Part shown: one piece after another, positions 24,487-32,844 of the stretch
Numbering within the stretch: position 1 is the stretch's first letter
How the letters are laid out: every line of letters begins with the position of its first letter
Notes under the pieces: model-generated
What the model was told of the DNA's origin: nothing
The model's input: only the letters and a program-made list of their open reading frames with translations
The model's database searches: none
DNA from: Jeotgalibaca sp052266715
GTDB lineage: Bacteria > Bacillota > Bacilli > Lactobacillales > Aerococcaceae
Reading direction: 5' to 3' (one strand)
Assembly: GCA_052266715.1 (NCBI GenBank)
Contig: JBQPRB010000001.1
Length of the DNA: 64,000 nt
Made by a program: the position numbers and the translations under genes

Positions 24487-25674
24487 TTATCCTTCGATTG
24501 AAGAAACAACGCCGGATCCAACTGTACGTCCACCTTCACGAATTGAGAAACGAGTTCCGTCTTCAATAGCGATTGGGTGAATCAATTCTACAGTCATTTT
24601 AACGTTATCCCCAGGCATAACCATTTCCACGCCTTCTGGCAATTGAACAACACCAGTTACGTCAGTTGTACGGAAATAGAATTGTGGGCGGTAGTTAGTA
24701 AAGAATGGAGTATGACGTCCACCTTCTTCTTTAGACAATACGTAAACTTCAGCAGTGAAGTTAGTATGAGGTGTGATTGTACCTGGTTTAGCAAGTACTT
24801 GACCACGTTGGATATCATCACGTTGAACACCACGTAGCAATGCACCAATGTTGTCGCCAGCTTCAGCGTAATCCAACAATTTACGGAACATTTCAACACC
24901 AGTTACAGTTGATTTCATAGTTTCTTCTTCAATACCAACGATTTCGATTTCATCGCCGACTTTGATTTGTCCACGTTCAACACGACCTGTAGCAACAGTA
25001 CCACGACCAGTGATTGAGAATACGTCCTCAACTGGCATCATGAATGGTTTGTCAGTGTCACGAGTTGGAGTTGGGATGTAAGTATCTACAGCTTCCATCA
25101 AGTCCAAGATTTTTTGTTCGTATTCTTCAACGCCTTCAAGAGCTTTCAAAGCAGAACCTGCGATAACTGGAGTGTCATCACCAGGGAAGTCGTATTCTGA
25201 CAATAGGTCACGAACTTCCATTTCTACCAATTCAAGCAATTCTTCGTCGTCAACCATATCCATTTTGTTCAAGAAAACAACGATGTATGGAACACCAACG
25301 TTACGAGACAATAGGATATGCTCGCGTGTTTGTGGCATTGGGCCGTCAGCAGCAGATACTACCAAGATAGCACCGTCCATTTGAGCAGCACCAGTGATCA
25401 TGTTTTTAACGTAGTCCGCGTGACCTGGGCAGTCCACGTGAGCGTAGTGACGGTTAGCTGTTTCGTATTCTACGTGAGAAGTGTTGATAGTGATTCCACG
25501 TTCTCTTTCTTCTGGAGCGTTGTCTACTGAAGCGTAGTCAACTGCTGCTCCACCGAAGTGTTTTGCCAAAACAGTTGTGATTGCTGCTGTTAGAGTTGTT
25601 TTACCGTGGTCAACGTGTCCAATAGTACCAACGTTAACGTGTGGCTTGGAACGGTCAAATTTTTCTTTTGCCAT
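24487..25674 (-). CDS. tuf: Elongation factor Tu
   Basis: EF-Tu carries aminoacyl-tRNA to the ribosome. The 395 residues have the P-loop GHVDHGKT (19-26), DCPGHADYVKNM and NKMDMVDDEE in the GTPase domain, and the two beta-barrel domains follow. It lies downstream of fusA with its own promoter in the gap. Only one tuf copy is seen here. Confidence 0.98.
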   Translation of the reverse strand: MAKEKFDRSKPHVNVGTIGHVDHGKTTLTAAITTVLAKHFGGAAVDYASVDNAPEERERGITINTSHVEYETANRHYAHVDCPGHADYVKNMITGAAQMDGAILVVSAADGPMPQTREHILLSRNVGVPYIVVFLNKMDMVDDEELLELVEMEVRDLLSEYDFPGDDTPVIAGSALKALEGVEEYEQKILDLMEAVDTYIPTPTRDTDKPFMMPVEDVFSITGRGTVATGRVERGQIKVGDEIEIVGIEEETMKSTVTGVEMFRKLLDYAEAGDNIGALLRGVQRDDIQRGQVLAKPGTITPHTNFTAEVYVLSKEEGGRHTPFFTNYRPQFYFRTTDVTGVVQLPEGVEMVMPGDNVKMTVELIHPIAIEDGTRFSIREGGRTVGSGVVSSIEG

Positions 25675-25750
25675 TATTGATTTCCTCCTCGAAAAGGGTG
25701 TTTTTATTTTTTATAGACTTCTGCAATTTCAGAGTCGCCTAACAATATAA

Positions 25751-25779
25751 AGTATACCGATTGCGACCCAAAATTGCAA
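25751..25779 (-). promoter_or_regulatory. tuf promoter
   Basis: TTGCAA (25779-25774), a 17-nt spacer and TATACT (25756-25751) in the fusA-tuf gap. It allows extra EF-Tu synthesis relative to the rest of the str operon. Confidence 0.75.
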
Positions 25780-25804
25780 TATTTCAAACTAGTTAAGGAA
25801 ATGA

Positions 25805-27892
25805 TTACTCAGCGTTTTTACCACTTTTAGCAATAATTTCTTCTTGTATAGCTTTAGGAACAGCTTCATAATGATCAAATGTCATTGTAAATGTTCCACG
25901 TCCTTGTGTAGCGGAACGAAGTGTTGTTGCGTAACCGAACATTTCTGACAAAGGAATAGTTCCTTTAACGATTTGTGCGTTACCACGTGCAACCGTACCT
26001 TCGATACGTCCACGACGTGCACTTACGTGTCCCATAACATCTCCTAAATATTCTTCAGGAACTGTTACTTCTACAGCCATCATTGGTTCCAAAATAGCAG
26101 GGTCAGCTTTCTTAGCAGCGTTACGCAATGCTAGGGAAGCAGCAACCTTAAATGCTGTTTCAGAAGAATCGACGTCATGGTAAGAACCATCATATAGTTT
26201 AGCCTTAACGTCAACCAATGGATAACCAGCAAGAACACCGTTTTCCATTGAGTCTTTCAAACCTGCTTCAACTGCTGGAATGTATTCACGAGGAACAACC
26301 CCACCAACGATAGCATTTTCGAATTCAAAGCCAGCGCCTTCTTCGTTAGGTGAAAATTCAATCCAAACGTGTCCGAATTGTCCTTTACCACCTGATTGAC
26401 GAACGAATTTACCTTCTGCTTCAACGCTCTTACGGAATGCTTCACGGTAAGATACTTGTGGTGCACCAACTGTAGCTTCAACCTTGAATTCACGTTTCAT
26501 ACGGTCAACAATGATATCCAAATGCAATTCACCCATACCAGCGATAACTGTTTGACCAGTTTCTACGTTTGTAGAAGCGCGGAAGGTTGGATCTTCTTCA
26601 GATAGTTTTTGTAGAGCGACACCCATTTTATCTTGGTCAGCTTTTGATTTAGGCTCAATAGCAACTTCGATAACTGGTTCCGGGAATTCCATTGATTCTA
26701 GGATAATTGGGCGTTTTTCGTCACACAATGTATCACCAGTTGTTGTATCTTTCAAACCAACTGCTGCTGCGATATCACCGGAGAATACTTCGGAGATTTC
26801 GCTACGGCTGTTCGCATGCATTTGTAGGATACGTCCTACACGCTCACGTTTACCTTTTGTAGCATTTCGGATGTAAGATCCTGATTGCAATGTACCTGAG
26901 TAAACACGGAAGAATGTTAGACGACCAACAAATGGGTCTGTCATAACTTTAAATGCTAGAGCTGAAAACGGCTCTGAATCATCTGAATGAACAGCAATTT
27001 CTTCGTCAGTATCAGGAATTGTACCTGTAATAGCAGCAACATCAGTTGGTGCTGGTAGGTAATCAATAACAGCATCCAACAATAGTTGAACACCTTTGTT
27101 CTTGAACGCTGATCCACATAGTACTGGATAGAACTCAACATTGATTGTTGCTTTACGGATTGCAGCTTTTAACTCAGGAATTGAAATCTCTTCACCTTCA
27201 AGGTAACGTTCCATCAATTCTTCGTCTGTTTCTGCAACAGCTTCGATCAATTTTAGGTTCCATTCTTCAGCTAGTTCTTGGTACTCAGCTGGAATGTCTT
27301 CTTCGTGGTAATCAGTACCATCTTCAGAGTCATAAATTTCAGCTTTCATTTCTACCAAGTCAATGATACCCGTGAAGTTATCTTCAGCTCCAATAGGTAA
27401 TTGGATTGGGTGAGCATTAGCTTGTAGACGTTCATGAAGCGTACCATTTGAGTACAAGAAGTCAGCACCAATTTTGTCCATTTTGTTAATGAAAACAACA
27501 CGAGGAACACCGTATGTAGTTGCTTGACGCCAAACTGTTTCAGTTTGAGGTTCAACACCAGATTGTGCATCCAACAATGCTACTGCACCATCAAGAACAC
27601 GTAGAGAACGTTCTACTTCAACCGTGAAGTCCACGTGACCAGGAGTATCGATGATGTTTACACGATAGTCTCTCCATTGTGCTGTTGTTGCAGCAGAAGT
27701 AATTGTAATACCACGTTCTTGCTCTTGTTCCATCCAGTCCATTTGCGCCCCACCATCGTGAGTTTCACCAATTTTATGGATTTTACCAGTGTAATAAAGG
27801 ATACGTTCAGTTGTCGTTGTTTTACCAGCGTCAATATGAGCCATAATCCCTATGTTTCTTGTTTTATCAAGAGTGAATTCTCTTTTTCCCAT
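25805..27892 (-). CDS. fusA: Elongation factor G
   Basis: EF-G drives translocation. GTPase motifs are AHIDAGKTTTTE, DTPGHVDF and NKMDKIGADF, and the five-domain layout extends to about 695 residues. Two ATGs are possible: 27901 and 27892. I use 27892 (MGKREFTLDKTRN) because other EF-G proteins begin here; the 27901 ATG is only 3 nt from AAGAGG. It lies between rpsG and tuf. Confidence 0.96.
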   Translation of the reverse strand: MGKREFTLDKTRNIGIMAHIDAGKTTTTERILYYTGKIHKIGETHDGGAQMDWMEQEQERGITITSAATTAQWRDYRVNIIDTPGHVDFTVEVERSLRVLDGAVALLDAQSGVEPQTETVWRQATTYGVPRVVFINKMDKIGADFLYSNGTLHERLQANAHPIQLPIGAEDNFTGIIDLVEMKAEIYDSEDGTDYHEEDIPAEYQELAEEWNLKLIEAVAETDEELMERYLEGEEISIPELKAAIRKATINVEFYPVLCGSAFKNKGVQLLLDAVIDYLPAPTDVAAITGTIPDTDEEIAVHSDDSEPFSALAFKVMTDPFVGRLTFFRVYSGTLQSGSYIRNATKGKRERVGRILQMHANSRSEISEVFSGDIAAAVGLKDTTTGDTLCDEKRPIILESMEFPEPVIEVAIEPKSKADQDKMGVALQKLSEEDPTFRASTNVETGQTVIAGMGELHLDIIVDRMKREFKVEATVGAPQVSYREAFRKSVEAEGKFVRQSGGKGQFGHVWIEFSPNEEGAGFEFENAIVGGVVPREYIPAVEAGLKDSMENGVLAGYPLVDVKAKLYDGSYHDVDSSETAFKVAASLALRNAAKKADPAILEPMMAVEVTVPEEYLGDVMGHVSARRGRIEGTVARGNAQIVKGTIPLSEMFGYATTLRSATQGRGTFTMTFDHYEAVPKAIQEEIIAKSGKNAE

Positions 27893-27956
27893 CTGCTTCA
27901 TACACCTCTTTCAGTTAGTATTTTACAAACTATACTTTACATGAAATGGGTAGATA

Positions 27957-28427
27957 TTACCAACGATAGTGAGCGAAAGCTCTGTTAGCGTCTGCCATTT
28001 TATGTGTGTCTTCACGTTTCTTAACTGAAGCACCTGTATTGTTTGCTGCATCCATGATTTCTTTAGCTAATCTTTCTTCCATGGTATCTTCACCACGTAG
28101 ACGAGAGTAGTTAACTAACCAACGTAGTGCTAGAGCTGTACGACGTTCTGGACGAACTTCAACAGGCACTTGGTAGTTAGAACCCCCTACACGACGAGCT
28201 TTTACTTCCAAAACAGGCATGATGTTTTTCATAGCTTGTTCATAAACTTCAATTGGTTCATTACCAGTTGATTCTTTGATGATGTCAAATGCATTATATA
28301 AAATAGTAGCTGCTTTTCCACGTTTACCATCAACCATCAAGCGGTTGATTGTGCGAGTAACCAATTTAGAGTTGTAAATTGGATCTGGCATTACTTCACG
28401 TTTAGCGACTGGACCTTTACGAGGCAT
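27957..28427 (-). CDS. rpsG: 30S ribosomal protein S7
   Basis: S7 nucleates assembly of the 30S head and, in E. coli, represses the str operon. The 156 residues begin MPRKGPVAKREVMPDPIYN and end MADANRAFAHYRW. It follows rpsL by 46 nt. Confidence 0.97.
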   Translation of the reverse strand: MPRKGPVAKREVMPDPIYNSKLVTRTINRLMVDGKRGKAATILYNAFDIIKESTGNEPIEVYEQAMKNIMPVLEVKARRVGGSNYQVPVEVRPERRTALALRWLVNYSRLRGEDTMEERLAKEIMDAANNTGASVKKREDTHKMADANRAFAHYRW

Positions 28428-28473
28428 ACTGACTCCTCCTTTCTCGAATATATTAATTTTTTAGGTTTTTAGA

Positions 28474-28896
28474 TTATTTTTTTGCTGCTTTAGGTTTTTT
28501 AGCACCGTATTTAGAACGTGATTGCATACGACCGTTTACACCAGCTGTATCCAAAGCACCACGAACGATATGGTAACGAACCCCTGGTAAGTCTTTTACA
28601 CGTCCACCGCGGATAAGTACCACGCTATGTTCTTGTAAGTTGTGACCAATACCTGGAATGTAAGCTGTCACTTCTAGAAGGTTTGACAAACGTACACGCG
28701 CATATTTACGCAAAGCCGAGTTAGGTTTCTTAGGAGTCATAGTACCAACACGCGTACATACACCACGTTTTTGAGGTGAGTTAGTGTTAGTAGCTGATTT
28801 CTTGAAGCTATTATATCCTCTTCCCAAAGCAGGAGAGTTAGATTTTTCAATAGCAGATTTACGAGGTTTGCGAACTAATTGATTAATTGTAGGCAT
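28474..28896 (-). CDS. rpsL: 30S ribosomal protein S12
   Basis: S12 is at the decoding centre. The 140 residues start MPTINQLVRKPRKS. The decoding loop TPKKPNSALRK keeps the lysine where streptomycin-resistance changes occur in other bacteria, so the sequence looks wild type. It is first in the str operon. Confidence 0.97.
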   Translation of the reverse strand: MPTINQLVRKPRKSAIEKSNSPALGRGYNSFKKSATNTNSPQKRGVCTRVGTMTPKKPNSALRKYARVRLSNLLEVTAYIPGIGHNLQEHSVVLIRGGRVKDLPGVRYHIVRGALDTAGVNGRMQSRSKYGAKKPKAAKK

Positions 28897-29070
28897 TATT
28901 TTTCCTCCTTCCTCAATTCATAATTTTTCTTGGTCCACACATCCAGGTGGTCCATTTTTGTTAAAAAATAAATAATCGAATGGAAATTCGACTTTACAAG
29001 TGTGTGTGAATGGATGCCGTCAGTCAGCACGACTGAAGTTTGCTTTCAGGAAACTGCGCATAAATTCACC
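28897..29070 (-). promoter_or_regulatory. Long rpsL leader with hairpins
   Basis: About 175 nt between the predicted start site and rpsL. Two local hairpins are visible: TCGAAT-TTCC-ATTCGA and TGGACCAC/GTGGACCA (one mismatch). A feedback or attenuation role is plausible for a leader this long, but I see no known motif. Confidence 0.4.
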
Positions 29071-29076
29071 TTTGCA

Positions 29077-29105
29077 ATAATAACACGAAAAAATAGGTTC
29101 GTCAA
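29077..29105 (-). promoter_or_regulatory. str operon promoter (rpsL-rpsG-fusA)
   Basis: Minus-strand TTGACG (29105-29100), a 17-nt spacer and TATTAT (29082-29077), just after the lysS terminator. Confidence 0.85.
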
Positions 29106-29123
29106 CAAAACCTGAAACTTTTT

Positions 29124-29157
29124 TTACAAAAAAAACTGCCACTTCACGTGACAGTCT
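29124..29157 (-). terminator. Terminator of lysS
   Basis: ACTGTCAC / GTGGCAGT stem (29155-29148 with 29142-29135, one G-T pair) followed by TTTTTTTTG on the minus strand. Confidence 0.85.
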
Positions 29158-29171
29158 TTTTAAGGTGACTA

Positions 29172-30674
29172 TTAGCCTTCAATGTTACGCATAGTTGGGA
29201 ATAGTAAAACGTCACGGATTGATTGGCTGTCTGTTAACAGCATAACCATCCGGTCGATACCAATTCCTAAACCGCCTGTCGGTGGCATACCATGTTCCAA
29301 TGCTTCAAGGAATTCCTCATCCACGCCATGCGCTTCATCGTTTCCTTGTTCTTTTTCAACAGCTTGCGCTTCGAAGCGTTCGCGTTGGTCGATTGGATCT
29401 GTCAGCTCTGTAAAGGCATTTCCATATTCTTTACCCATAATGAAGAACTCAAAACGATCAGTGAAACGACCATCTTCTTCGTTTTTACGTGCCAATGGTG
29501 AAATAGAAGTTGGATGTCCGTAAACGAATGTTGGTTGAACCAAGGTATCTTCTACAAACATTTCAAAGAACTCATTGACTACGTGGCCAAATGTCATATG
29601 TTCAGTTACTTCAACATTATGTTCTTTGGCAAGTGCACGTGCTTCCTCATCAGTCATTTCTTGCCAGAAGTCTACACCTGTTTGTTCTTTAATTGCGTCA
29701 ACCATGTGTTTACGCGCATAAGGTCCTGCCATGTTCAGTTCAATGCCATCATAAGAGATGCTCGTTGTTCCTTTAACGGTTTGCGTAACTTCTTCGAACA
29801 AACCTTCTACCAATTCCATTACATCATAATAATCCGTGTAAGCCGTATACACTTCAATCATTGTAAATTCTGGGTTGTGTGTTGTATCGATTCCTTCATT
29901 ACGGAAAACGCGGCCGATTTCATAAACTTTTTCCATCCCACCGATAACAAGACGCTTCAAATGCAATTCCAGTGCGATACGCATATACAATTCCATATCC
30001 AAAGCGTTATGGTGTGTGATAAATGGTTTTGCTGTTGCTCCACCTGCCAAGTTGTGAAGAACCGGTGTTTCAACTTCCAAGTATCCACGGTCATCTAGAT
30101 AGTGACGGATTTCAGAAATGACACGGCTACGTGTTACAAAACGATCAAAACTGTCTTTATTACTGATTAAGTCTAAGTAACGTTGACGGTATTTTTGTTC
30201 CACGTTTGTTAAACCGTGGAATTTATCTGGTAGTGGACGCAGTGCTTTAGTCAAATGAACAAATTTAGTTGGTTTAACAGTTACTTCACCCGTATTTGTC
30301 TTCATTACTTGACCTACTACCCCAACAATATCGCCTAGGTCGGCGTGGTCAAACACGTCATAGTCCGCTTCACCGACTGTATCTTTACGGACATAGATTT
30401 GGATGCGGCCTTGGCTATCTTGAAGATGAGCAAAACCAACTTTTCCTTTTCCACGTTTTGTAACGATACGGCCTGCGATAGCCACTTCCACGTCTTGTTC
30501 TTCGATTTCTTCTTTTGATAAACCATCGTATGTGTCATGCAATTCTTGGGACAAGTGTGTCCGTTTGAAACCATTGCTGAAAGGTTCGTTCCCTTGTTCA
30601 CGCAAATTTTGCATTTTTTCACGGCGGATGATTAATTGGTCATTCATTTCTTCGAGATTTTTTTCTTGACTCAA
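29172..30674 (-). CDS. lysS: Lysyl-tRNA synthetase, class II
   Basis: Charges tRNA-Lys. It has an N-terminal OB-fold anticodon-binding domain, then class II motif 2 (FRNEGIDTTHNPEFTM) and motif 3 (GLGIGIDRMVMLL). I place the start at the TTG at 30674, seven nt after GGAGTG; this gives MSQEKNLEEMNDQL, the N-terminus seen in Bacillus LysS, and 500 residues. An ATG 12 codons later lacks a good site. It ends at its own terminator. Confidence 0.95.
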   Translation of the reverse strand: MSQEKNLEEMNDQLIIRREKMQNLREQGNEPFSNGFKRTHLSQELHDTYDGLSKEEIEEQDVEVAIAGRIVTKRGKGKVGFAHLQDSQGRIQIYVRKDTVGEADYDVFDHADLGDIVGVVGQVMKTNTGEVTVKPTKFVHLTKALRPLPDKFHGLTNVEQKYRQRYLDLISNKDSFDRFVTRSRVISEIRHYLDDRGYLEVETPVLHNLAGGATAKPFITHHNALDMELYMRIALELHLKRLVIGGMEKVYEIGRVFRNEGIDTTHNPEFTMIEVYTAYTDYYDVMELVEGLFEEVTQTVKGTTSISYDGIELNMAGPYARKHMVDAIKEQTGVDFWQEMTDEEARALAKEHNVEVTEHMTFGHVVNEFFEMFVEDTLVQPTFVYGHPTSISPLARKNEEDGRFTDRFEFFIMGKEYGNAFTELTDPIDQRERFEAQAVEKEQGNDEAHGVDEEFLEALEHGMPPTGGLGIGIDRMVMLLTDSQSIRDVLLFPTMRNIEG

Positions 30675-30794
30675 AAAGGTCACTCCGTTCTAACTTTCGT
30701 TTTCTGTCTAATCTATATTGCCAAGAAATGATTCAAATTGCAAGATGTCTGGCAAAATTATCATCATTCTTTTTGGTGAATCACCGTTTTACTG

Positions 30795-30830
30795 AAAAAA
30801 TGTCGATGAATCAATCTGATCCATCGACAT
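30795..30830 (-). terminator. Terminator of the cysK-like gene
   Basis: ATGTCGATG / CATCGACAT (30830-30822 with 30808-30800), 13-nt loop, then TTTTTTC on the minus strand. It begins only about 15 nt after the stop codon. Confidence 0.85.
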
Positions 30831-30845
30831 CTTACCGTCTATTCC

Positions 30846-31721
30846 TTAAATTGCTACAACCGTCTTGCCTCGACCAAGTCGTTTGGCAATCTCTATGGCA
30901 CCTGCAACAGCAGCTCCGGTAGCATCACTAACCAACAACCCTTCTTCTCGGGCCAATCGTTCAACAATCTCGTGGGCTTCATCCGCTTTGATGCGAATCA
31001 CGCCGTTATAAAGTGTTAACTCCAATAGTGGCGGAATAAAGCCATACCCCATACCTACAAGTGTATGTTCACCTTCTACCCCGCCACTCAGTGATTGGGA
31101 CTCTTCTGGTTCAACAGCGAAAATTTCCACATTTGGATTTTCTGTACGTAGAGCCCGCCCTACTCCTGTCAACGTGCCGCCGGTTCCAACGGATGCAACG
31201 AAAGCATCCACCGATTTTGCACCTAAAGCGTCAATAATTTCAGGTCCCGTGGTAGCTTCATGCATCGACGGATTCCCTTGGTTGGTAAACTGAGCTAGAT
31301 AATAGTAATTTTCGTTCTTGGCAATTTCTTCAGCTTTTTTGATTGCCCCTGACATCCCTTCTGTAGCGGGTGTGTACAGAAGTTCGGAACCATACTTCAT
31401 GACTATGGCTTCAATAGCGGGACTCAATCCTTCCGGCGTGACCAAGATACTGCGGTATCCTTTTGTTGTAGCCAACATGGCCAAGGAAATAGCAGCATGC
31501 TGATCAACCGCGTCCACAATAGTAGAATCTGGACCTATTGCCCCTGCTTCTTCAGCTATTTCCAATAAATTCAACATCACGCGATCTTTGGAACTGCCTG
31601 CAGGGTTTTGGGACTCCAGTTTCAAATAAATAGTAGCTGCTCCTTGTGGTACAACCGATTTCAGTTGAATAAGTGGTGTTTCGCCAATTTGTGACGTCAA
31701 AGACTTGATAATCACTGCCAT
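30846..31721 (-). CDS. Degenerate cysteine synthase-like (fold type II PLP) protein
   Basis: At the place where Firmicutes carry cysK next to hslO is a 291-residue homologue. The PLP lysine is kept (Lys45 in AGSSKDRV), as are VGTGGTLTG and the C-terminal domain. Three hallmark features are altered. The substrate loop TSGNTG is replaced by AVDQHAA (residues 71-77). The GISSGAA motif reads SDATGAA. The usual PDSGERYLS tail is missing, with the protein ending TVVAI at a clean stop and terminator. The reading frame is otherwise intact, so this is a diverged protein and not a recent pseudogene. O-acetylserine sulfhydrylase activity is doubtful; a regulatory or different beta-replacement role is possible. 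Confidence 0.8.
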   Translation of the reverse strand: MAVIIKSLTSQIGETPLIQLKSVVPQGAATIYLKLESQNPAGSSKDRVMLNLLEIAEEAGAIGPDSTIVDAVDQHAAISLAMLATTKGYRSILVTPEGLSPAIEAIVMKYGSELLYTPATEGMSGAIKKAEEIAKNENYYYLAQFTNQGNPSMHEATTGPEIIDALGAKSVDAFVASVGTGGTLTGVGRALRTENPNVEIFAVEPEESQSLSGGVEGEHTLVGMGYGFIPPLLELTLYNGVIRIKADEAHEIVERLAREEGLLVSDATGAAVAGAIEIAKRLGRGKTVVAI

Positions 31722-31736
31722 CCGAATTCCTCCTTA

Positions 31737-32615
31737 CTAATTTGCGTTCAGTAATTCAGTCAACTCTTCTTCAGAATAATTGTATTTCGTTTCGCAGAAT
31801 TGACAAACAACTTCTGCACCATGATCTTCTTCGATAATAACCTGCAATTCCTCTTTACCAATCGCAGCAAGGCCATTTTTGAAGCGCTCGTGTGAGCAAT
31901 CGCATTTAAATTGTACTGGCATCTTTTCAATGAAATGGACATTTTCTTCCCCTACAATACGGTGTAGGATGTCTTCAGGCTTAGCACCTTTTTCCATTAA
32001 ACGGGAAACAAGCGGCAAATCAGCAAGGTTTTTCTCAATGGATGCAATGGCTTGGTCTGATGCATCCGGCATTACTTGAATCATGAATCCTCCTGCCACT
32101 TTAATGGAATCATCCGTATCAACCAGCACACTCAACCCCACTGCTGAAGGAATCTGTTCCGAGTTCGCCATATAATAGGTGAAATCTTCACCAAGTTCAC
32201 CACTCACAATCGGTACTTGGCCAGAGAAAGGTTCTTTTAATCCTAAGTCTTTGATAACGGTCATCGTACCTTCTGTACCCACTACTGCGCGTACATCCAA
32301 TTTACCATTTTCGTTCAACGGAAGGCTAACATGAGGATTTTGGATGTAGGCTTTTACATTACCACTACCATTTGCATCGGCAATGATCCGACCACCCAAA
32401 CCATTCCCATTAATAATTACCGTCATTTTTTGATCGCCTTTCAAACCTGTTGTTGCAACCAACAGTGAGCCGACCATTGTTCTTCCTAATGCTGCTGAAG
32501 ATGCACTCCACGTATCATGGCGTCTCTGCGCTTCGGCAACCGTTTCTGTTGCGTCAAGAGCGTAAACCCGGAATTGACCTTCGTAAGCCAATCCTTTAAT
32601 TAAATAATCCGACAT
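31737..32615 (-). CDS. hslO: Redox-regulated chaperone Hsp33
   Basis: Hsp33 is a holdase that switches on under oxidative stress through a C-terminal zinc-cysteine centre. The Cys4 site is visible as CDC and CQFC near the C-terminus. The N-terminus MSDYLIKGLAYEGQFRVYALD is typical. The start is the ATG at 32615 with GGAGG upstream (292 aa); the frame remains open 26 codons further without a site. It is 15 nt upstream of the cysK-like gene. Confidence 0.96.
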   Translation of the reverse strand: MSDYLIKGLAYEGQFRVYALDATETVAEAQRRHDTWSASSAALGRTMVGSLLVATTGLKGDQKMTVIINGNGLGGRIIADANGSGNVKAYIQNPHVSLPLNENGKLDVRAVVGTEGTMTVIKDLGLKEPFSGQVPIVSGELGEDFTYYMANSEQIPSAVGLSVLVDTDDSIKVAGGFMIQVMPDASDQAIASIEKNLADLPLVSRLMEKGAKPEDILHRIVGEENVHFIEKMPVQFKCDCSHERFKNGLAAIGKEELQVIIEEDHGAEVVCQFCETKYNYSEEELTELLNAN

Positions 32616-32702
32616 TATATACCTCCAAAATTGCGATTCTATATTTATTTTACTATAGGCCGAACAAATAAAAAACATATCCGCTCGATTCAAAAATAAA
32701 TG

Positions 32703-32837
32703 GAGCTGGGAAATAACTCCCAGCCCCCTCTATTTAACCGAATATTTGCTTCGTAAACGTGCTCAAAAGGCAGCCCCGGCGTCACTTCACGAATAATGCT
32801 CAGATGGTCCGGGGCTAAAAGCCTTTTTCCCACTCTC
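32703..32837 (-). repeat. Complex palindromic intergenic element after ftsH (includes terminator)
   Basis: Between ftsH and hslO lie nested inverted repeats. AAAAGGC plus AGCCCCGG (minus strand 32827-32809) pairs with CCGGGGCT plus GCCTTTT (32779-32765), a 15-bp stem with a TTTT bulge. GCTGGGA/TCCCAGC (32724-32705) forms a terminator-like hairpin followed by a T-rich run. The outer TGGGAAA near 32830 can also pair with TTTCCCA near 32710, so two folds compete. It may be a dispersed intergenic repeat; only one copy is in this window. Confidence 0.55.
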
Positions 32838-32844
32838 AACTTTT

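Noticed and set aside
28961..29010. Resemblance to a tetrahydrofolate riboswitch (GTGTGTGAATGG segment) on the plus strand
   Set aside because: The match is limited to a variable loop region, the conserved GGTGAATCATTGCATCC-type core is missing, and no plus-strand gene follows.
29514..30098. A 194-codon plus-strand open frame opposite lysS
   Set aside because: It is antisense to conserved synthetase motifs, rich in Cys/Phe/His from complement codons, and has no ribosome binding site.
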